Made by a program: the position numbers and the translations under genes
The notes under the pieces: model-generated
The model's database searches: none
What the model saw: only the letters and a program-made list of their open reading frames with translations
Told to the model about the DNA's origin: nothing
Shown here: one piece after another, positions 23,152 through 32,445 of the stretch
How the letters are laid out: each line of letters opens with the position of its first letter
Numbering within the stretch: the first letter of the stretch is position 1
Assembly (NCBI GenBank): GCA_964539975.1
Contig: CAZIKK010000022.1
Coordinates: 1 to 38,164 of the forward strand
Source: 38-11 sp964539975
GTDB taxonomy: Bacteria > Bacillota > Clostridia > Tissierellales > Dethiosulfatibacteraceae
Direction of reading: 5' to 3'
Length of the DNA: 38,164 nt

Positions 23152-25035
23152 CTATTTTTTAACACCTATCCCATATTTTTCAATTTTTCTGTATAGCGTA
23201 TTTCTTCCGATCCCTAATACCGAAGCGGTATGCGATATATTGCCATCATGTTGTCGCAGTACGTCTTTGATATGCAATGTTTCCATCTCTTCCAACGTCA
23301 AATCTTTAAAGCATCTCTCACTTGCACCTGTGCTGTCCACTCTTCCGCTGATGCTTATGGGGATTCCTTCTGTATTCACCGCCAACTCCACAAAATTTTC
23401 TAATTCTCTTACGTTACCAGGCCAATCATAGGCTATCAAGGTTTCTATTTGTTCCTCCGTAAGGTGCACCATTTTTCTATTCAGTTTTTTCGATTTTCTT
23501 TCCATGAAATATTCTATCAACAAAGGAATGTCTGTTCTTCTCTCTCTTAGTGGAGGCAGCTTGATTGGCAAAACATTCAATCTATAGTACAAATCCTTCC
23601 GAAAGTTGCCCTTCTCCATTTCTTCTTTCAGGTTTTTATTTGTTGCCGCAATAATTCGCACGTCTATTGGTATTTCATCAGTACCTCCAACTCTCCTGAT
23701 GACACCCTCTTCTATTACCCTTAACAGTCTTATTTGAAGCTCGTATGGCATTTCTCCAATTTCATCTAAGAAAAGTGTGCCACCATCAGCTATCTCAAAT
23801 TTACCGATTTGTCCTCCCAGTTTTGCTCCGGTAAAAGCGCCTTCAACATAGCCAAATAATTCTGATTCAATCAAGTTTTTGGGGATAGCGCCACAATTTA
23901 AAGCTACAAATGATTCTTCTCTTCTATTGCTTAGGTTATGAATAGATTGAGCAAATATTTCCTTTCCTGTCCCACTTTCTCCTGTAATTAAAATAGTTGA
24001 TTTCGAGTCCGCCATTTTTCTTGCAAATTTTACAGTCTTCAAAAAATTCACGTCTCTTCCAATAACTTTGTCAAACGTATACACTGCCTTAGAACCAATC
24101 ACTCTACTTGCCAATTTTCTCATTTTTTTCACATCTTTGATAACAAAAACAATTTCCAAAATTTCCTTGTATGGGTTTGATATTGGATAGGCACTCAAAT
24201 TAACTTCAATTTTATTAACCACCAAATCCATGTACATATCTTCTTGGACAATGTTCTCATTTCTGTTGATGCGACTAATAATAGATTTCCAATTGTTTAA
24301 TAATTTTGAAATGTTTATTTTTTTAAACTCTGCTTCCGTATATCCTAAAATCGGCTCAATATAACGATTTGCTAATTTGACATCTCCTTGGAAATTCGTG
24401 GTAAATATAGCTGAAGGCAATGAGTTAAGAATAGATTCTACATATTGATTGTTCATGGCAGCCTTATTTGCATATCGTTTTAATTTTAGCATGCCTTCAA
24501 TAGCATTCGCCGCTGCTGCAACCATTCCCAATGTATGTGAATTAACCAATTCTTTTCTTCCTGTCAAATCTAGACACCCAATTATTTTCCCCTCATAATC
24601 TCTTATAGGCGCGCCCGAACATGTCCATTGATGAAAAATTTGTACATAGTGTTCTTCCCCAGAAACTTGCAAGGGCTTACCTTCATAGAGTGCTGTCCCC
24701 ATGCCGTTGGTTCCGATATGTTCTTCTGCCATATATGCTCCAGGCACAAGCGCATTCTTTGAAGCTTTGCCAAGCATGTCCTCATTGCCGAAAACACATA
24801 AAATACATCCTTCTTCATCAGTCAGTACTACAATAAAGTCTGATTCTTTCACAAAGTTGTATAATTGAAGTAAGAAAGAATTGGCCACATTGATAAGTTC
24901 TGATCTTTTAATTAATAAACTATCCAGAGAAGCTCTGCCGAGAATTTTCTTGCTTTTTTTCTGGTTTTCCAAAATTCCAAACTCTCTACTTCTTTCATGA
25001 GAAGCTTTGATAAGTTCTCGGTTATTGACAGACAA
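23152..25035 (-). CDS. Sigma-54-dependent activator, AcoR-like (GAF-PAS-AAA+-Fis)
   Basis: A 627-residue enhancer-binding protein. A GAF-like sensor (about 55-185) resembles AcoR, then a PAS domain (about 195-305), then the AAA+ domain with Walker A GESGTGKE (352-359), the sigma-54 contact loop GAFTGA (399-404) and Walker B LFLDEIGE (421-428), then a C-terminal Fis-type helix-turn-helix. All motifs needed for activation are intact. The start is a TTG at 25035 with GGAGGAG upstream; no earlier ATG is usable. It reads toward the aldehyde oxidoreductase gene, whose promoter is sigma-54 type, so that operon is its clear target. The signal may be an aldehyde or alcohol (inference). Confidence 0.95.
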   Translation of the reverse strand: MSVNNRELIKASHERSREFGILENQKKSKKILGRASLDSLLIKRSELINVANSFLLQLYNFVKESDFIVVLTDEEGCILCVFGNEDMLGKASKNALVPGAYMAEEHIGTNGMGTALYEGKPLQVSGEEHYVQIFHQWTCSGAPIRDYEGKIIGCLDLTGRKELVNSHTLGMVAAAANAIEGMLKLKRYANKAAMNNQYVESILNSLPSAIFTTNFQGDVKLANRYIEPILGYTEAEFKKINISKLLNNWKSIISRINRNENIVQEDMYMDLVVNKIEVNLSAYPISNPYKEILEIVFVIKDVKKMRKLASRVIGSKAVYTFDKVIGRDVNFLKTVKFARKMADSKSTILITGESGTGKEIFAQSIHNLSNRREESFVALNCGAIPKNLIESELFGYVEGAFTGAKLGGQIGKFEIADGGTLFLDEIGEMPYELQIRLLRVIEEGVIRRVGGTDEIPIDVRIIAATNKNLKEEMEKGNFRKDLYYRLNVLPIKLPPLRERRTDIPLLIEYFMERKSKKLNRKMVHLTEEQIETLIAYDWPGNVRELENFVELAVNTEGIPISISGRVDSTGASERCFKDLTLEEMETLHIKDVLRQHDGNISHTASVLGIGRNTLYRKIEKYGIGVKK

Positions 25036-25080
25036 TCACTTCTCCTCCTTTCAAATTCTTCTTTGTCCTTTACAAGCTTT

Positions 25081-25109
25081 ATTATACTATCATCCTTAGA
25101 GTAGCACAA
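25081..25109 (-). promoter_or_regulatory. Sigma-A promoter of the sigma-54 activator gene
   Basis: Minus strand: TTGTGC (25104-25109), a 17-base spacer, and a perfect TATAAT (25081-25086), directly downstream of the terminator at 25116-25161. The activator is therefore transcribed on its own. Confidence 0.7.
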
Positions 25110-25115
25110 TAAAAC

Positions 25116-25161
25116 AAAAAGCCAACGACTCATGCCCTCTTTCATGAGTTGTTGGCTTTTT
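25116..25161 (-). terminator. Rho-independent terminator after the alcohol dehydrogenase gene
   Basis: A 19-bp stem (25116-25134 and 25143-25161, one G-T pair) with an 8-base loop. On the minus strand it ends in TTTTTGTTTT. It lies 137 bases beyond the dehydrogenase stop and insulates the activator promoter. The 262-base gap holds nothing else recognisable. Confidence 0.88.
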
Positions 25162-25297
25162 GCGAAGCATATGAAATGATTCCCCCATCATTAAAATATC
25201 TATGCTAGTTTGCATTATACATCATAGTTCATATTAATTCAACTAATCTTGAAAATGTTACCGTTTTGTTCTGTTTTTATTAAGTTTTTGTAAATAT

Positions 25298-26449
25298 TTA
25301 TTCGCTATCAGAATACGCTCTATTAAAAATTTTCATATATTCTTCTTTATTGATGACTCTTGGATTACTCATTGTAGATCCGTTTTTTTCTGACATCTCA
25401 GCTAAAAGCTCAAAATCTTTAGGATCTACATTCAGCGATCTTAAGTTTGGCAACCCTATCCGTTTTGATAATATTTTAATATGTTCAATCCCTTCCGATG
25501 CTGTCATTAAATCATTTGGTCCAAAAACTCCCATGTAATTGGCAATATTGGCATATTTTTTCTCTGCTTTAATAATGTTGTACTCCATGACATAAGGCAA
25601 AAGCACTGCATTGCATGTCCCGTGTGGTGCATCATAGATACTTCCCAAGGCCTCAGCCATGCAATGAACCGCTCCAACATCAGAATGACCAAAAGACAAC
25701 CCCGCCATAAGACTTCCGATCATCATATTGTCTCTAGCTTCAAGATTGGTGCCTTCTTTAACCGCTTTTTCCAAACTTCCGGTTATATAGCTAACAGCCG
25801 AAAGACCCAAAGCTTCAGCAATTGGTTCAGCGCACAATGACGTATAACCTTCAATGGCATGTGTCAACGCGTCTATACCTGTAGTAGCTGTTATTGTAGG
25901 TGGAACTGTCATCGTCAAAGTTGGATCAACAATGGCGACTTTTGCAGCAATCAAAGGACTTTTAACTGTGTACTTAAATTTTTCATCCGTGTCTGTTATA
26001 ACCGACGAAAAAGTCACTTCACTGCCTGTGCCAGCTGTGGTCGGAATTGCAATAATTGGTAGTGCTTTCTCAACTACTCTCTTCTTATGCATGTAATCCT
26101 TGATACTACCTCCTTGAGCAGCCAGAACTGCAATCACCTTTGCTGCGTCTATAGGGCTTCCACCACCAAAAGCAATGATTAAGTCCACCCCCTCTTCTTG
26201 TGCAATGCTTGCGGCTTTTGTCACATTATAGTCTTTCGGGTTTTGCTCTATTTCAGAATAAATCAAATAATCCTCTTTTTCTAATATTTCTTCCAGCACA
26301 TCTGTAACTTTGAGACTAATTAGTTTTGGATCCGTTATAATCATGATTTTTTTAGAATTGAATCGCTTCAACTCGCGGTTCAATTCTTTAAGCGATCCTA
26401 TTCCATAGATTATTTTTGTGGGTAATAAAAACTCAAAGGACTTAATCAT
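25298..26449 (-). CDS. Iron-containing alcohol dehydrogenase
   Basis: An NAD(P)-dependent group III alcohol dehydrogenase of 383 residues, the typical length. The nucleotide-binding segment GGGSPIDAAK is followed by the metal-site region: TTGIDALTHAIEGY supplies Asp and His, and GHSDVGAVHCMAEALG plus DAPHG supply two more His ligands. The start is ATG 26449 with GAGG eight bases upstream; the longer frame to 26518 has a hydrophobic leader with no support. It is transcribed separately from the aldehyde oxidoreductase operon, with no sigma-54 site visible upstream, yet the pair would link acid, aldehyde and alcohol pools. Confidence 0.92.
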   Translation of the reverse strand: MIKSFEFLLPTKIIYGIGSLKELNRELKRFNSKKIMIITDPKLISLKVTDVLEEILEKEDYLIYSEIEQNPKDYNVTKAASIAQEEGVDLIIAFGGGSPIDAAKVIAVLAAQGGSIKDYMHKKRVVEKALPIIAIPTTAGTGSEVTFSSVITDTDEKFKYTVKSPLIAAKVAIVDPTLTMTVPPTITATTGIDALTHAIEGYTSLCAEPIAEALGLSAVSYITGSLEKAVKEGTNLEARDNMMIGSLMAGLSFGHSDVGAVHCMAEALGSIYDAPHGTCNAVLLPYVMEYNIIKAEKKYANIANYMGVFGPNDLMTASEGIEHIKILSKRIGLPNLRSLNVDPKDFELLAEMSEKNGSTMSNPRVINKEEYMKIFNRAYSDSE

Positions 26450-26505
26450 CTTTTTTTCCTCGCTTCCAATGTATTTGATTATGATTATATCAAATGCAAA
26501 AAACA

Positions 26506-26530
26506 AAAGCAAAGGCATGGCCTTTGCTTT
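26506..26530 (-). terminator. Rho-independent terminator after the DUF2680-like gene
   Basis: Perfect 11-bp arms (26506-26516 and 26520-26530) with a 3-base loop, followed on the minus strand by TTTTGTTTTTT. It ends transcription shortly after the stop at 26553. Confidence 0.85.
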
Positions 26531-26552
26531 ACATCAGTTGTGCGTCCTTATA

Positions 26553-27008
26553 TTACCTCTTGTTTCCCATTCGATTCTGTCTAGCTTCATTCAAGTTCTG
26601 CTTGTTTTGAAGACTTTCATTTTGCATTACCCGCTGTTGAATCGGTTCTTCACATAACCCAGAAGCTATTCTTTCTTTAATCTGAGCAAGCCGATCTTCT
26701 GCTAATTCTATTGTTATCTGGCCTCTCTCAACCATATAGCCAATTCTAGCTTCATGTCTTGCAACAAGCCCTTCATAAAATTCATCCTCTAAACCTTTTT
26801 CTAATGCCAACTCTCTAAGCGTCAATCCTTCCTCTCTTGCTGCTTGCATCTCTTCTTCGCTGATATTAAATTGGGTATACGTTTCTTGATCCCAACAATA
26901 ATCTGCTTTAAATCCAAATTTTTGAGCCAACTCATTAGGTCCCATTGCGAATACAGTCATCGTACCTAGCAGCATTATCACAACGGTTATCACCATAATT
27001 TTTTTCAT
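26553..27008 (-). CDS. Secreted DUF2680-like protein
   Basis: A 151-residue exported protein of unknown function. The signal peptide (about residues 1-21) has a Lys-Lys start, a hydrophobic core and VFA at the likely cleavage site. The mature part is helical and charged; the segment YMVERGQITIELAEDRLAQIKERI resembles the repeated helical unit of DUF2680 proteins common in spore-forming Firmicutes. A Gln/Asn-rich tail follows. AAGGAGG precedes ATG 27008 and a terminator follows, so it is probably monocistronic. The family match is from memory of the pattern. Confidence 0.65.
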   Translation of the reverse strand: MKKIMVITVVIMLLGTMTVFAMGPNELAQKFGFKADYCWDQETYTQFNISEEEMQAAREEGLTLRELALEKGLEDEFYEGLVARHEARIGYMVERGQITIELAEDRLAQIKERIASGLCEEPIQQRVMQNESLQNKQNLNEARQNRMGNKR

Positions 27009-27074
27009 CCTAGTTTCCTCCTTAGTGATTTCTTGTTTTCATCTTACACCATTCTTATGAAGACAATATGAAGA

Positions 27075-28184
27075 TCATGCGTCTGATTTAAAATTATAAA
27101 TCGGCTTGATTATAGAAATCACTTCTGCCGTTTCTTGTATTGATTTTCTTAATTCAATAGATGATTTATAAACATCCGGTGCTTCGTCTAAGGTTGATTT
27201 ATTTAGAGACGTTGTGTAAACATCCTTCATTTGCTCTATCATGTCTTCCAATTTCAACTTTTTTTTCGCGTCTCTTCTACTCAACAGTCTCCCCGCTCCA
27301 TGGGGAGCAGAATAGTTCCAAGCTTCGATCCCTTTTCCTTTGCAAATAAAGGATCCATCCCGCATATTCATTGGAATGATAAGCATCTCATCTTTTTTTG
27401 ATGAAACCGCACCTTTTCTTAGAATGTTGCTTTCTATATCAATATAGTTATGCTTAGTGTCTATCGCTTCACAACTAGCCTCAAAACCACAATTTTCTAT
27501 TATTTGTCTTGAAATAATTTCTCTGTTTTTCTTCGCATAATTTTGTACCATTGCCATGTCCCACAAATAATCACTCTTGTCTTTCCCCTCTAAATAAGCT
27601 AGATTTTTTGGCACTTTCTGATTATTTGTATTTTTTAACTTCTGTACTGCTTTTTCTTGATAATGCTCCGCCACTTGTTTTCCAAGGTTTCTGCTCCCTG
27701 TGTGGACGCACAAATAAAGCCTTCCTGCATCATCTGTATTAATCTCAATAAAATGATTTCCTCCGCCTAAAGAACCTAGACTTCTTTCTAGTCGATCAAC
27801 ATTCTTTAAATGCTCATAACACTTAAAGTTTTCAAATGGATATGGCATTACCATTCTGTCATTTATTTTAAATCCATGAGGAATGTTTTCTCTGATGTAT
27901 TGGTCAATCCTTGAAAGATTCAATGAACGAATAGTTTTTACTCTTACAGCCAATACACCACAGCCTATGTCCACGCCCACCATATAGGGTGCTACCACAC
28001 TCATGTTACTAACTGTCATCCCAATCACACACCCAACCCCCACATGAACATCCGGCATGATCGCTACCTGTGTTTCGGAAGATATCTCAAGATTGCAAAA
28101 TTCCAATATTTGTTCTTTTGCTTTTAGGTCGATTTGATCAGCATAAACTATTGCTTGTCCGTATTTTCCTTGTAAAATTTGCAT
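27075..28184 (-). CDS. rtcB: RtcB-family RNA-splicing ligase (short form)
   Basis: GTP- and Mn-dependent ligase joining RNA 2',3'-cyclic phosphate or 3'-phosphate ends to 5'-OH. It has 369 residues, shorter than the 400-480 of E. coli or archaeal RtcB. Conserved motifs are intact: GVDIGCGVLAV, LGGGNHFIEI, VHTGSRNLGKQV and the guanylylated-His segment SAPHGAGRLLSR. No rtcA or rtcR is nearby. The ATG directly abuts the stop of the transporter gene (TGAATG), so it is the last gene of an operon with a symporter and a CPBP protease. Repair of tRNA or rRNA breaks is the likely role. Confidence 0.93.
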   Translation of the reverse strand: MQILQGKYGQAIVYADQIDLKAKEQILEFCNLEISSETQVAIMPDVHVGVGCVIGMTVSNMSVVAPYMVGVDIGCGVLAVRVKTIRSLNLSRIDQYIRENIPHGFKINDRMVMPYPFENFKCYEHLKNVDRLERSLGSLGGGNHFIEINTDDAGRLYLCVHTGSRNLGKQVAEHYQEKAVQKLKNTNNQKVPKNLAYLEGKDKSDYLWDMAMVQNYAKKNREIISRQIIENCGFEASCEAIDTKHNYIDIESNILRKGAVSSKKDEMLIIPMNMRDGSFICKGKGIEAWNYSAPHGAGRLLSRRDAKKKLKLEDMIEQMKDVYTTSLNKSTLDEAPDVYKSSIELRKSIQETAEVISIIKPIYNFKSDA

Positions 28185-29612
28185 TCATTCCCCTCCTTCC
28201 TTTGCTAAATTCTTCTTTAATTCATTTTGGATTCGAGAAATATCCTCTTTTGACAAGTCATATTTAGATAAAAAGTAATACCCCATTACAAACGAGAAAA
28301 TACTCCCCATACATAATATGACTCCCAACATAAGTGATGTATGCGTTGCTTGACGACTAAATGCCGCGTTAAAACCGATCAAGTCCAATAAGAAACCAAC
28401 CACAAAAAGCACAAGTGACTGGATGATTTTATACCCAAATGTCAGGGCCCCAAAATAAACTCCTTCAGAACGGTAGCCATTTGTTAATTCTTCATAATCA
28501 ATTGTATCTGCTATCATAGATGGCGGAAACATAATAAGACCACCAGATCCAAAGCCTAATGCAGCTACAATTGGCAATAGTGCAATCTCCCACAAGATGT
28601 TTATTTCTCGAAACAATACCGCCATAAAGAAAACAAATGAAGCTATCAGTGACAACTTAATACAACTCATCATCGCAGGTTTTTTATCAGTCTTTTTTGA
28701 AACACTTAGCCAAAATGGTAACGAAACGATACTAGCTCCAAAAAAAGCGCCCATAATAATTGATATTTGTGTGCTTTGGAGGTTGAATGTATAAGTGAAC
28801 ACATGTAGCCCAATGCTGCCAATCAAGGCTGAGGATATATTGACAAACAAATACTCTAAAAAGATGAACAGGAAGAATTTATTTTTTAAAGCTTCCAAAA
28901 ATGAAACACTTGATGTCTTTAGAGTCGTTGTATGCTTCTTGACTTCGCCATGCTGAAGATGTCGATATTTATAGGTCGTTAAAAAACAAATTATTCCAGT
29001 GATTACCATCAATAACGAAGTAAAGACTCCCATCATACGATATCCAGAGGGGTTTAATTGGCCGATTGGATAGTTCAGTGTTGGTCTAAAAAACAAAATT
29101 AGTCCTGCTACCATTGGAAAAGCTAGCCCAATTAAAAAAGCAATCGTTTTATAGCTTTGAATCTCCGTTCTTTCATTGTAGTCTTCCGTCAACTCAGCAC
29201 CCAATGCCGTATACGGTGTCCCATATACTGTTAAAGCCGTTTTAAGTAAGATAAATAACGCTAGAATAGCCATTAATTTTGCGCCCTCTGTCAAAGTTGG
29301 GTTGATTTGCCACAATAGGATGTTAAACCCTGCAATTCCAAAAATACCGAAAAGTAAGTATAAATGACGCTTCCCCCACTTTCTAGAATAAGTAATGTCC
29401 GAAAAATAACCCATCAGAGGATCTGTGATGGCATCCCAAAGGATACCAACAGCCATAATGGTCCCAATGTATCTTCCTCTTATTCCTAAAACCGCTGTGG
29501 TATAAAAAAGAAGATAGGCTGCAAGGCACTGAAATACAATTCCAAATCCTAAATTTCCGGCACCATATCCAATTTTTGAAAAAATGGGTAGTGAACGTCT
29601 TTTACTTTTCAT
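28185..29612 (-). CDS. GPH-family sugar:cation symporter (MelB-like MFS transporter)
   Basis: A 475-residue membrane protein with 12 predicted segments and the glycoside-pentoside-hexuronide symporter hallmarks: GIVFQCLAAYLLFYTTAVLG in helix 1, WDAITDPLMGYFSD with Asp residues near the cation site, and a central charged loop. It overlaps the preceding CPBP gene by 11 bases and abuts rtcB. No glycosidase or sugar kinase is adjacent, so the substrate is unknown; some distant members do not transport sugars. Confidence 0.88.
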   Translation of the reverse strand: MKSKRRSLPIFSKIGYGAGNLGFGIVFQCLAAYLLFYTTAVLGIRGRYIGTIMAVGILWDAITDPLMGYFSDITYSRKWGKRHLYLLFGIFGIAGFNILLWQINPTLTEGAKLMAILALFILLKTALTVYGTPYTALGAELTEDYNERTEIQSYKTIAFLIGLAFPMVAGLILFFRPTLNYPIGQLNPSGYRMMGVFTSLLMVITGIICFLTTYKYRHLQHGEVKKHTTTLKTSSVSFLEALKNKFFLFIFLEYLFVNISSALIGSIGLHVFTYTFNLQSTQISIIMGAFFGASIVSLPFWLSVSKKTDKKPAMMSCIKLSLIASFVFFMAVLFREINILWEIALLPIVAALGFGSGGLIMFPPSMIADTIDYEELTNGYRSEGVYFGALTFGYKIIQSLVLFVVGFLLDLIGFNAAFSRQATHTSLMLGVILCMGSIFSFVMGYYFLSKYDLSKEDISRIQNELKKNLAKEGGE

Positions 29613-30387
29613 TCTTATGTCTTCCTGATCTTTTGGTTTGATTTTGCTTTCTGAGTGAAACGAGTGTCCCTATCAATACTATGCTTGGGAAAACAAGCGT
29701 GTTTACTTGAAGGGAAATCATTGGGTCTACATCTATTCCTTGGAGGACATTAATCCCCAATACGGAGATGGCATTATTTACAAAGTGAAGAAATATTGCA
29801 GGGTAAATGGATTTTGTACGGTACACCATTATCCCAAAAGCACACCCTAGAATAAAAGTTGTAAATAATTTCACCAAGCTGAAATGCATAGCCGCAAACA
29901 TAAATGAAGTTAATGCAATGGCAGTAAAAGGATTTGTGTTTCTTAAGAATGAAGATAAAAACAACCCTCTAAACAGCAATTCTTCTACAATAGCTGGAAT
30001 AACAACAATCATAATCAGTTGATTTGTCAAAGATACAGTAGAAAAAATATAGTCAAATGCTTCAAAAAGCTCTGTCTCTTCCGGTAAGTACCCTGAAAAA
30101 TAAGTTACATAAATCCCACTTATCACCAAAGCCAGTATCCAAAGTCCAAGTCCAATTACATATTGTCTGATTGGAACATTACCATTTAAAAAAAATACCT
30201 GCTTGGGATTTTTGCCTAATACAATGACAGCGAGAATGGTTGGTAACAACAACCCGAAAAACTGTCCCAAAGGAATGCCTAGCAACCCAAATCTTGATTG
30301 GAAAAAATAACTTGACAAGTAGAATAACACAACCACCAAGCCATACATAGTAGCTGATTCTTTTATTGTAAACACATTTTGCTTCAT
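29602..30387 (-). CDS. CPBP family intramembrane metalloprotease (CAAX protease-like)
   Basis: A 261-residue protein with about eight membrane segments. The Abi/CPBP motifs are present in order: EELLFR (motif 1, with the paired Glu and Arg), FAAMHFS (motif 2, His) and HFVNNAI (motif 3, His/Asn). Bacterial members have been linked to peptide maturation, bacteriocin immunity or protein sorting; no peptide gene was found next to it. It is first of three tightly packed genes ahead of the symporter and rtcB. Confidence 0.9.
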   Translation of the reverse strand: MKQNVFTIKESATMYGLVVVLFYLSSYFFQSRFGLLGIPLGQFFGLLLPTILAVIVLGKNPKQVFFLNGNVPIRQYVIGLGLWILALVISGIYVTYFSGYLPEETELFEAFDYIFSTVSLTNQLIMIVVIPAIVEELLFRGLFLSSFLRNTNPFTAIALTSFMFAAMHFSLVKLFTTFILGCAFGIMVYRTKSIYPAIFLHFVNNAISVLGINVLQGIDVDPMISLQVNTLVFPSIVLIGTLVSLRKQNQTKRSGRHKNEK

Positions 30388-30546
30388 ATGTTACCCTTCC
30401 TTTCTCAACCGACTATAACCTTCACAGTATGTTTTTTGGTCCCTTCTAAAATTTTTATTGTAGCATAATCGCCACCCACCCATGTTTTAAGTCACAAGGA
30501 TACGTGGCGACATTCCAAAATGAAATCTTCTTTGCTTTTTTATCCT

Positions 30547-31710
30547 TTACCGGTTGTCCACAACTACTTTCCCGTCAATAATAGTCACCAATACTTCGTA
30601 ATCTACATCTTTTAGCGGGTTGCCTTTGAAAATCACCACATCTGCATCTTTTCCAGTTTCAATGCTTCCTACTCGATCATTGATCCCAGTGATTTCTGCT
30701 GCATTTATTGTAATTGCTTTCCATCCTTCATTTTCAGGCAAGCCTGCTTTCACTGCAAGACCAGCACATAAACTCAAGTATTGAAGAGGAATAACCGGCG
30801 AATCTGTCATAATAGCAATTTTAACACCTGCTTCGTGCAAAATACTCGGAGTCATAAAAGTCAAGTTTTTCAGTTCAAACTTGCTTCTACTACTTAAAGT
30901 AGGGCCGACAACAGCAGGTTTTTTGTCTAGTGCCAACTCGTCCGCAATTAAGTGTCCTTCTGTGCAATGTTCCAAAGTGATATCCACATTAAACTCTTTT
31001 GCAATGCGAAGAGCAGTAAAAATATCATCTGCTCTATGAGCATGTGCCTTGAGAGGAATTTCCTTTTTTAAAACTGGTAACATCGCTTCTTTTTTTATGT
31101 CAAAATCATTTTTCCCATCGGCTTCATTCTTGTTCTTTTCCTTGTCATCTGCATATTTTTTTGCTTCAAACAATACTTCTCTAAGAATTGCCGCCGTAGC
31201 CATTCGTGTCATGGGCGCTTTGTGCTGCCCATCATATACTCTTTTAGGGTTCTCACCAAAAGCAATCTTCATCGCAATGGGCTCTTTTAAGATCATCTGA
31301 TCCACTCTCTTGCCATATGTTTTGATCGCTGCAAAAGTGCCCCCCACAACATTTGCACTACCTGGTCCTGTTACCGCTGTTGTGACGCCTCCTTCTCGAG
31401 CTTCTTGAAAGGATACATCCATAGGATTAATAGCATCTATGGCACGCAAATGAGGTGTGACTGGATCTGTTGCTTCATTACCATCAGAACCCTCAAAACC
31501 GATTCCTTCTTCAAACATCCCCAAATGACAGTGAGCATCTATTAAGCCTGGTGTTACAATACAACCACTCGCATCTATTACTTCTGCTTCCTTTGGAATT
31601 TCAAGGCTGTTTCCAATCGCCTTGATTTTCCCGTCAACTATCAATATTTGACCATCTTGAATATCGTCACCTACCATCGTTTTAATAACACCATTTTTGA
31701 TAAATAACAT
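30547..31710 (-). CDS. Amidohydrolase (imidazolonepropionase-like, unknown substrate)
   Basis: A 387-residue metal-dependent hydrolase. The binuclear-site ligands are visible: DAHCHLG (His60, His62), KAHAHRADD (His223, His225), LEHCTEGH (His248) and MTDSP (Asp303). Terminal beta-sandwich parts flank the barrel. Relatives hydrolyse cyclic amides, acyl-amino acids or dipeptides, so the substrate is open. A GGAGG site supports ATG 31710. It lies 63 bases after lrgB on the same strand and may end that operon. Confidence 0.87.
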   Translation of the reverse strand: MLFIKNGVIKTMVGDDIQDGQILIVDGKIKAIGNSLEIPKEAEVIDASGCIVTPGLIDAHCHLGMFEEGIGFEGSDGNEATDPVTPHLRAIDAINPMDVSFQEAREGGVTTAVTGPGSANVVGGTFAAIKTYGKRVDQMILKEPIAMKIAFGENPKRVYDGQHKAPMTRMATAAILREVLFEAKKYADDKEKNKNEADGKNDFDIKKEAMLPVLKKEIPLKAHAHRADDIFTALRIAKEFNVDITLEHCTEGHLIADELALDKKPAVVGPTLSSRSKFELKNLTFMTPSILHEAGVKIAIMTDSPVIPLQYLSLCAGLAVKAGLPENEGWKAITINAAEITGINDRVGSIETGKDADVVIFKGNPLKDVDYEVLVTIIDGKVVVDNR

Positions 31711-31773
31711 GTTAGCCTCCTTAGGTTTTATGTTTTATTGTTCATTATGATTTGAATAGAACCTCTATCTCTA

Positions 31774-32445
31774 TTAGATGATTTTCTCAATAATGATTGC
31801 GAGAATAATTGTCGCCACCCCTGAGATTATCATTGATAAACTGCTGGCTGCCCCTGCTTCATCGCTGATCTCAATTGCTTTTGCCGTTCCAATTCCATGA
31901 GACGATGCACCTAACCCAATCCCTTTTGCCGTGTCGTTCTTTATTCTGAAAAGTTTAAACACTAATGGGCTAATAGTTGCTCCTAAAATCCCAGTAAACA
32001 CCACAAAAACTACTGTTAGCTCTCTCATTCCTCCAATCATATCCGCAACCTCAATAGCCATGGGAGATGTGATTGACTTTGGAAGCAAAGACCAAATAAG
32101 ACTACCCTCCAAACCTAAAGCGGTTCCGAGAACAATCACTGATATCGCTGATGAGAGAACGCCCACAATTATACCAGCAATGATGGCACAATAGTGTTTC
32201 TTCATTATGTGCCGATTGTTGTACAAGGGGATTGCTAACACCACAACTAACGGCCCCAAAATTGCTGAAATCAAAGATGCGCCATGTTCGTACTGTTCAT
32301 ACGACAGAGGACTAAGATACAGTACCCCTATTATCATTATTGCCGTTAACAAAATCGGATTCAATAATGCCAATTTGACTCTGTTTGAAATATATAATGC
32401 CACCACATAAGCAAATATAGTGAGGCTCAATCCATATAATATCAT
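31774..32445 (-). CDS. lrgB: LrgB/CidB-family membrane protein
   Basis: A 223-residue protein with about seven membrane segments. The C-terminal LrgB signature GLGASSHGIGTAKAIEIS is intact. It overlaps lrgA by ATGA. The pair was first described as murein hydrolase control (antiholin-like); the Bacillus homologues PftA/PftB are known to move pyruvate. Next to a Ptb-like acyltransferase, transport of a small organic acid seems the more useful reading here, but the sequence does not decide. Confidence 0.92.
   Translation of the reverse strand: MILYGLSLTIFAYVVALYISNRVKLALLNPILLTAIMIIGVLYLSPLSYEQYEHGASLISAILGPLVVVLAIPLYNNRHIMKKHYCAIIAGIIVGVLSSAISVIVLGTALGLEGSLIWSLLPKSITSPMAIEVADMIGGMRELTVVFVVFTGILGATISPLVFKLFRIKNDTAKGIGLGASSHGIGTAKAIEISDEAGAASSLSMIISGVATIILAIIIEKII

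Noticed and set aside
30436..30546. Inverted repeat TCGCCAC / GTGGCGA before the CPBP gene
   Set aside because: Seven-base arms with a loop of nearly 30 bases are expected by chance at this scale, and no T run or convincing promoter accompanies them.
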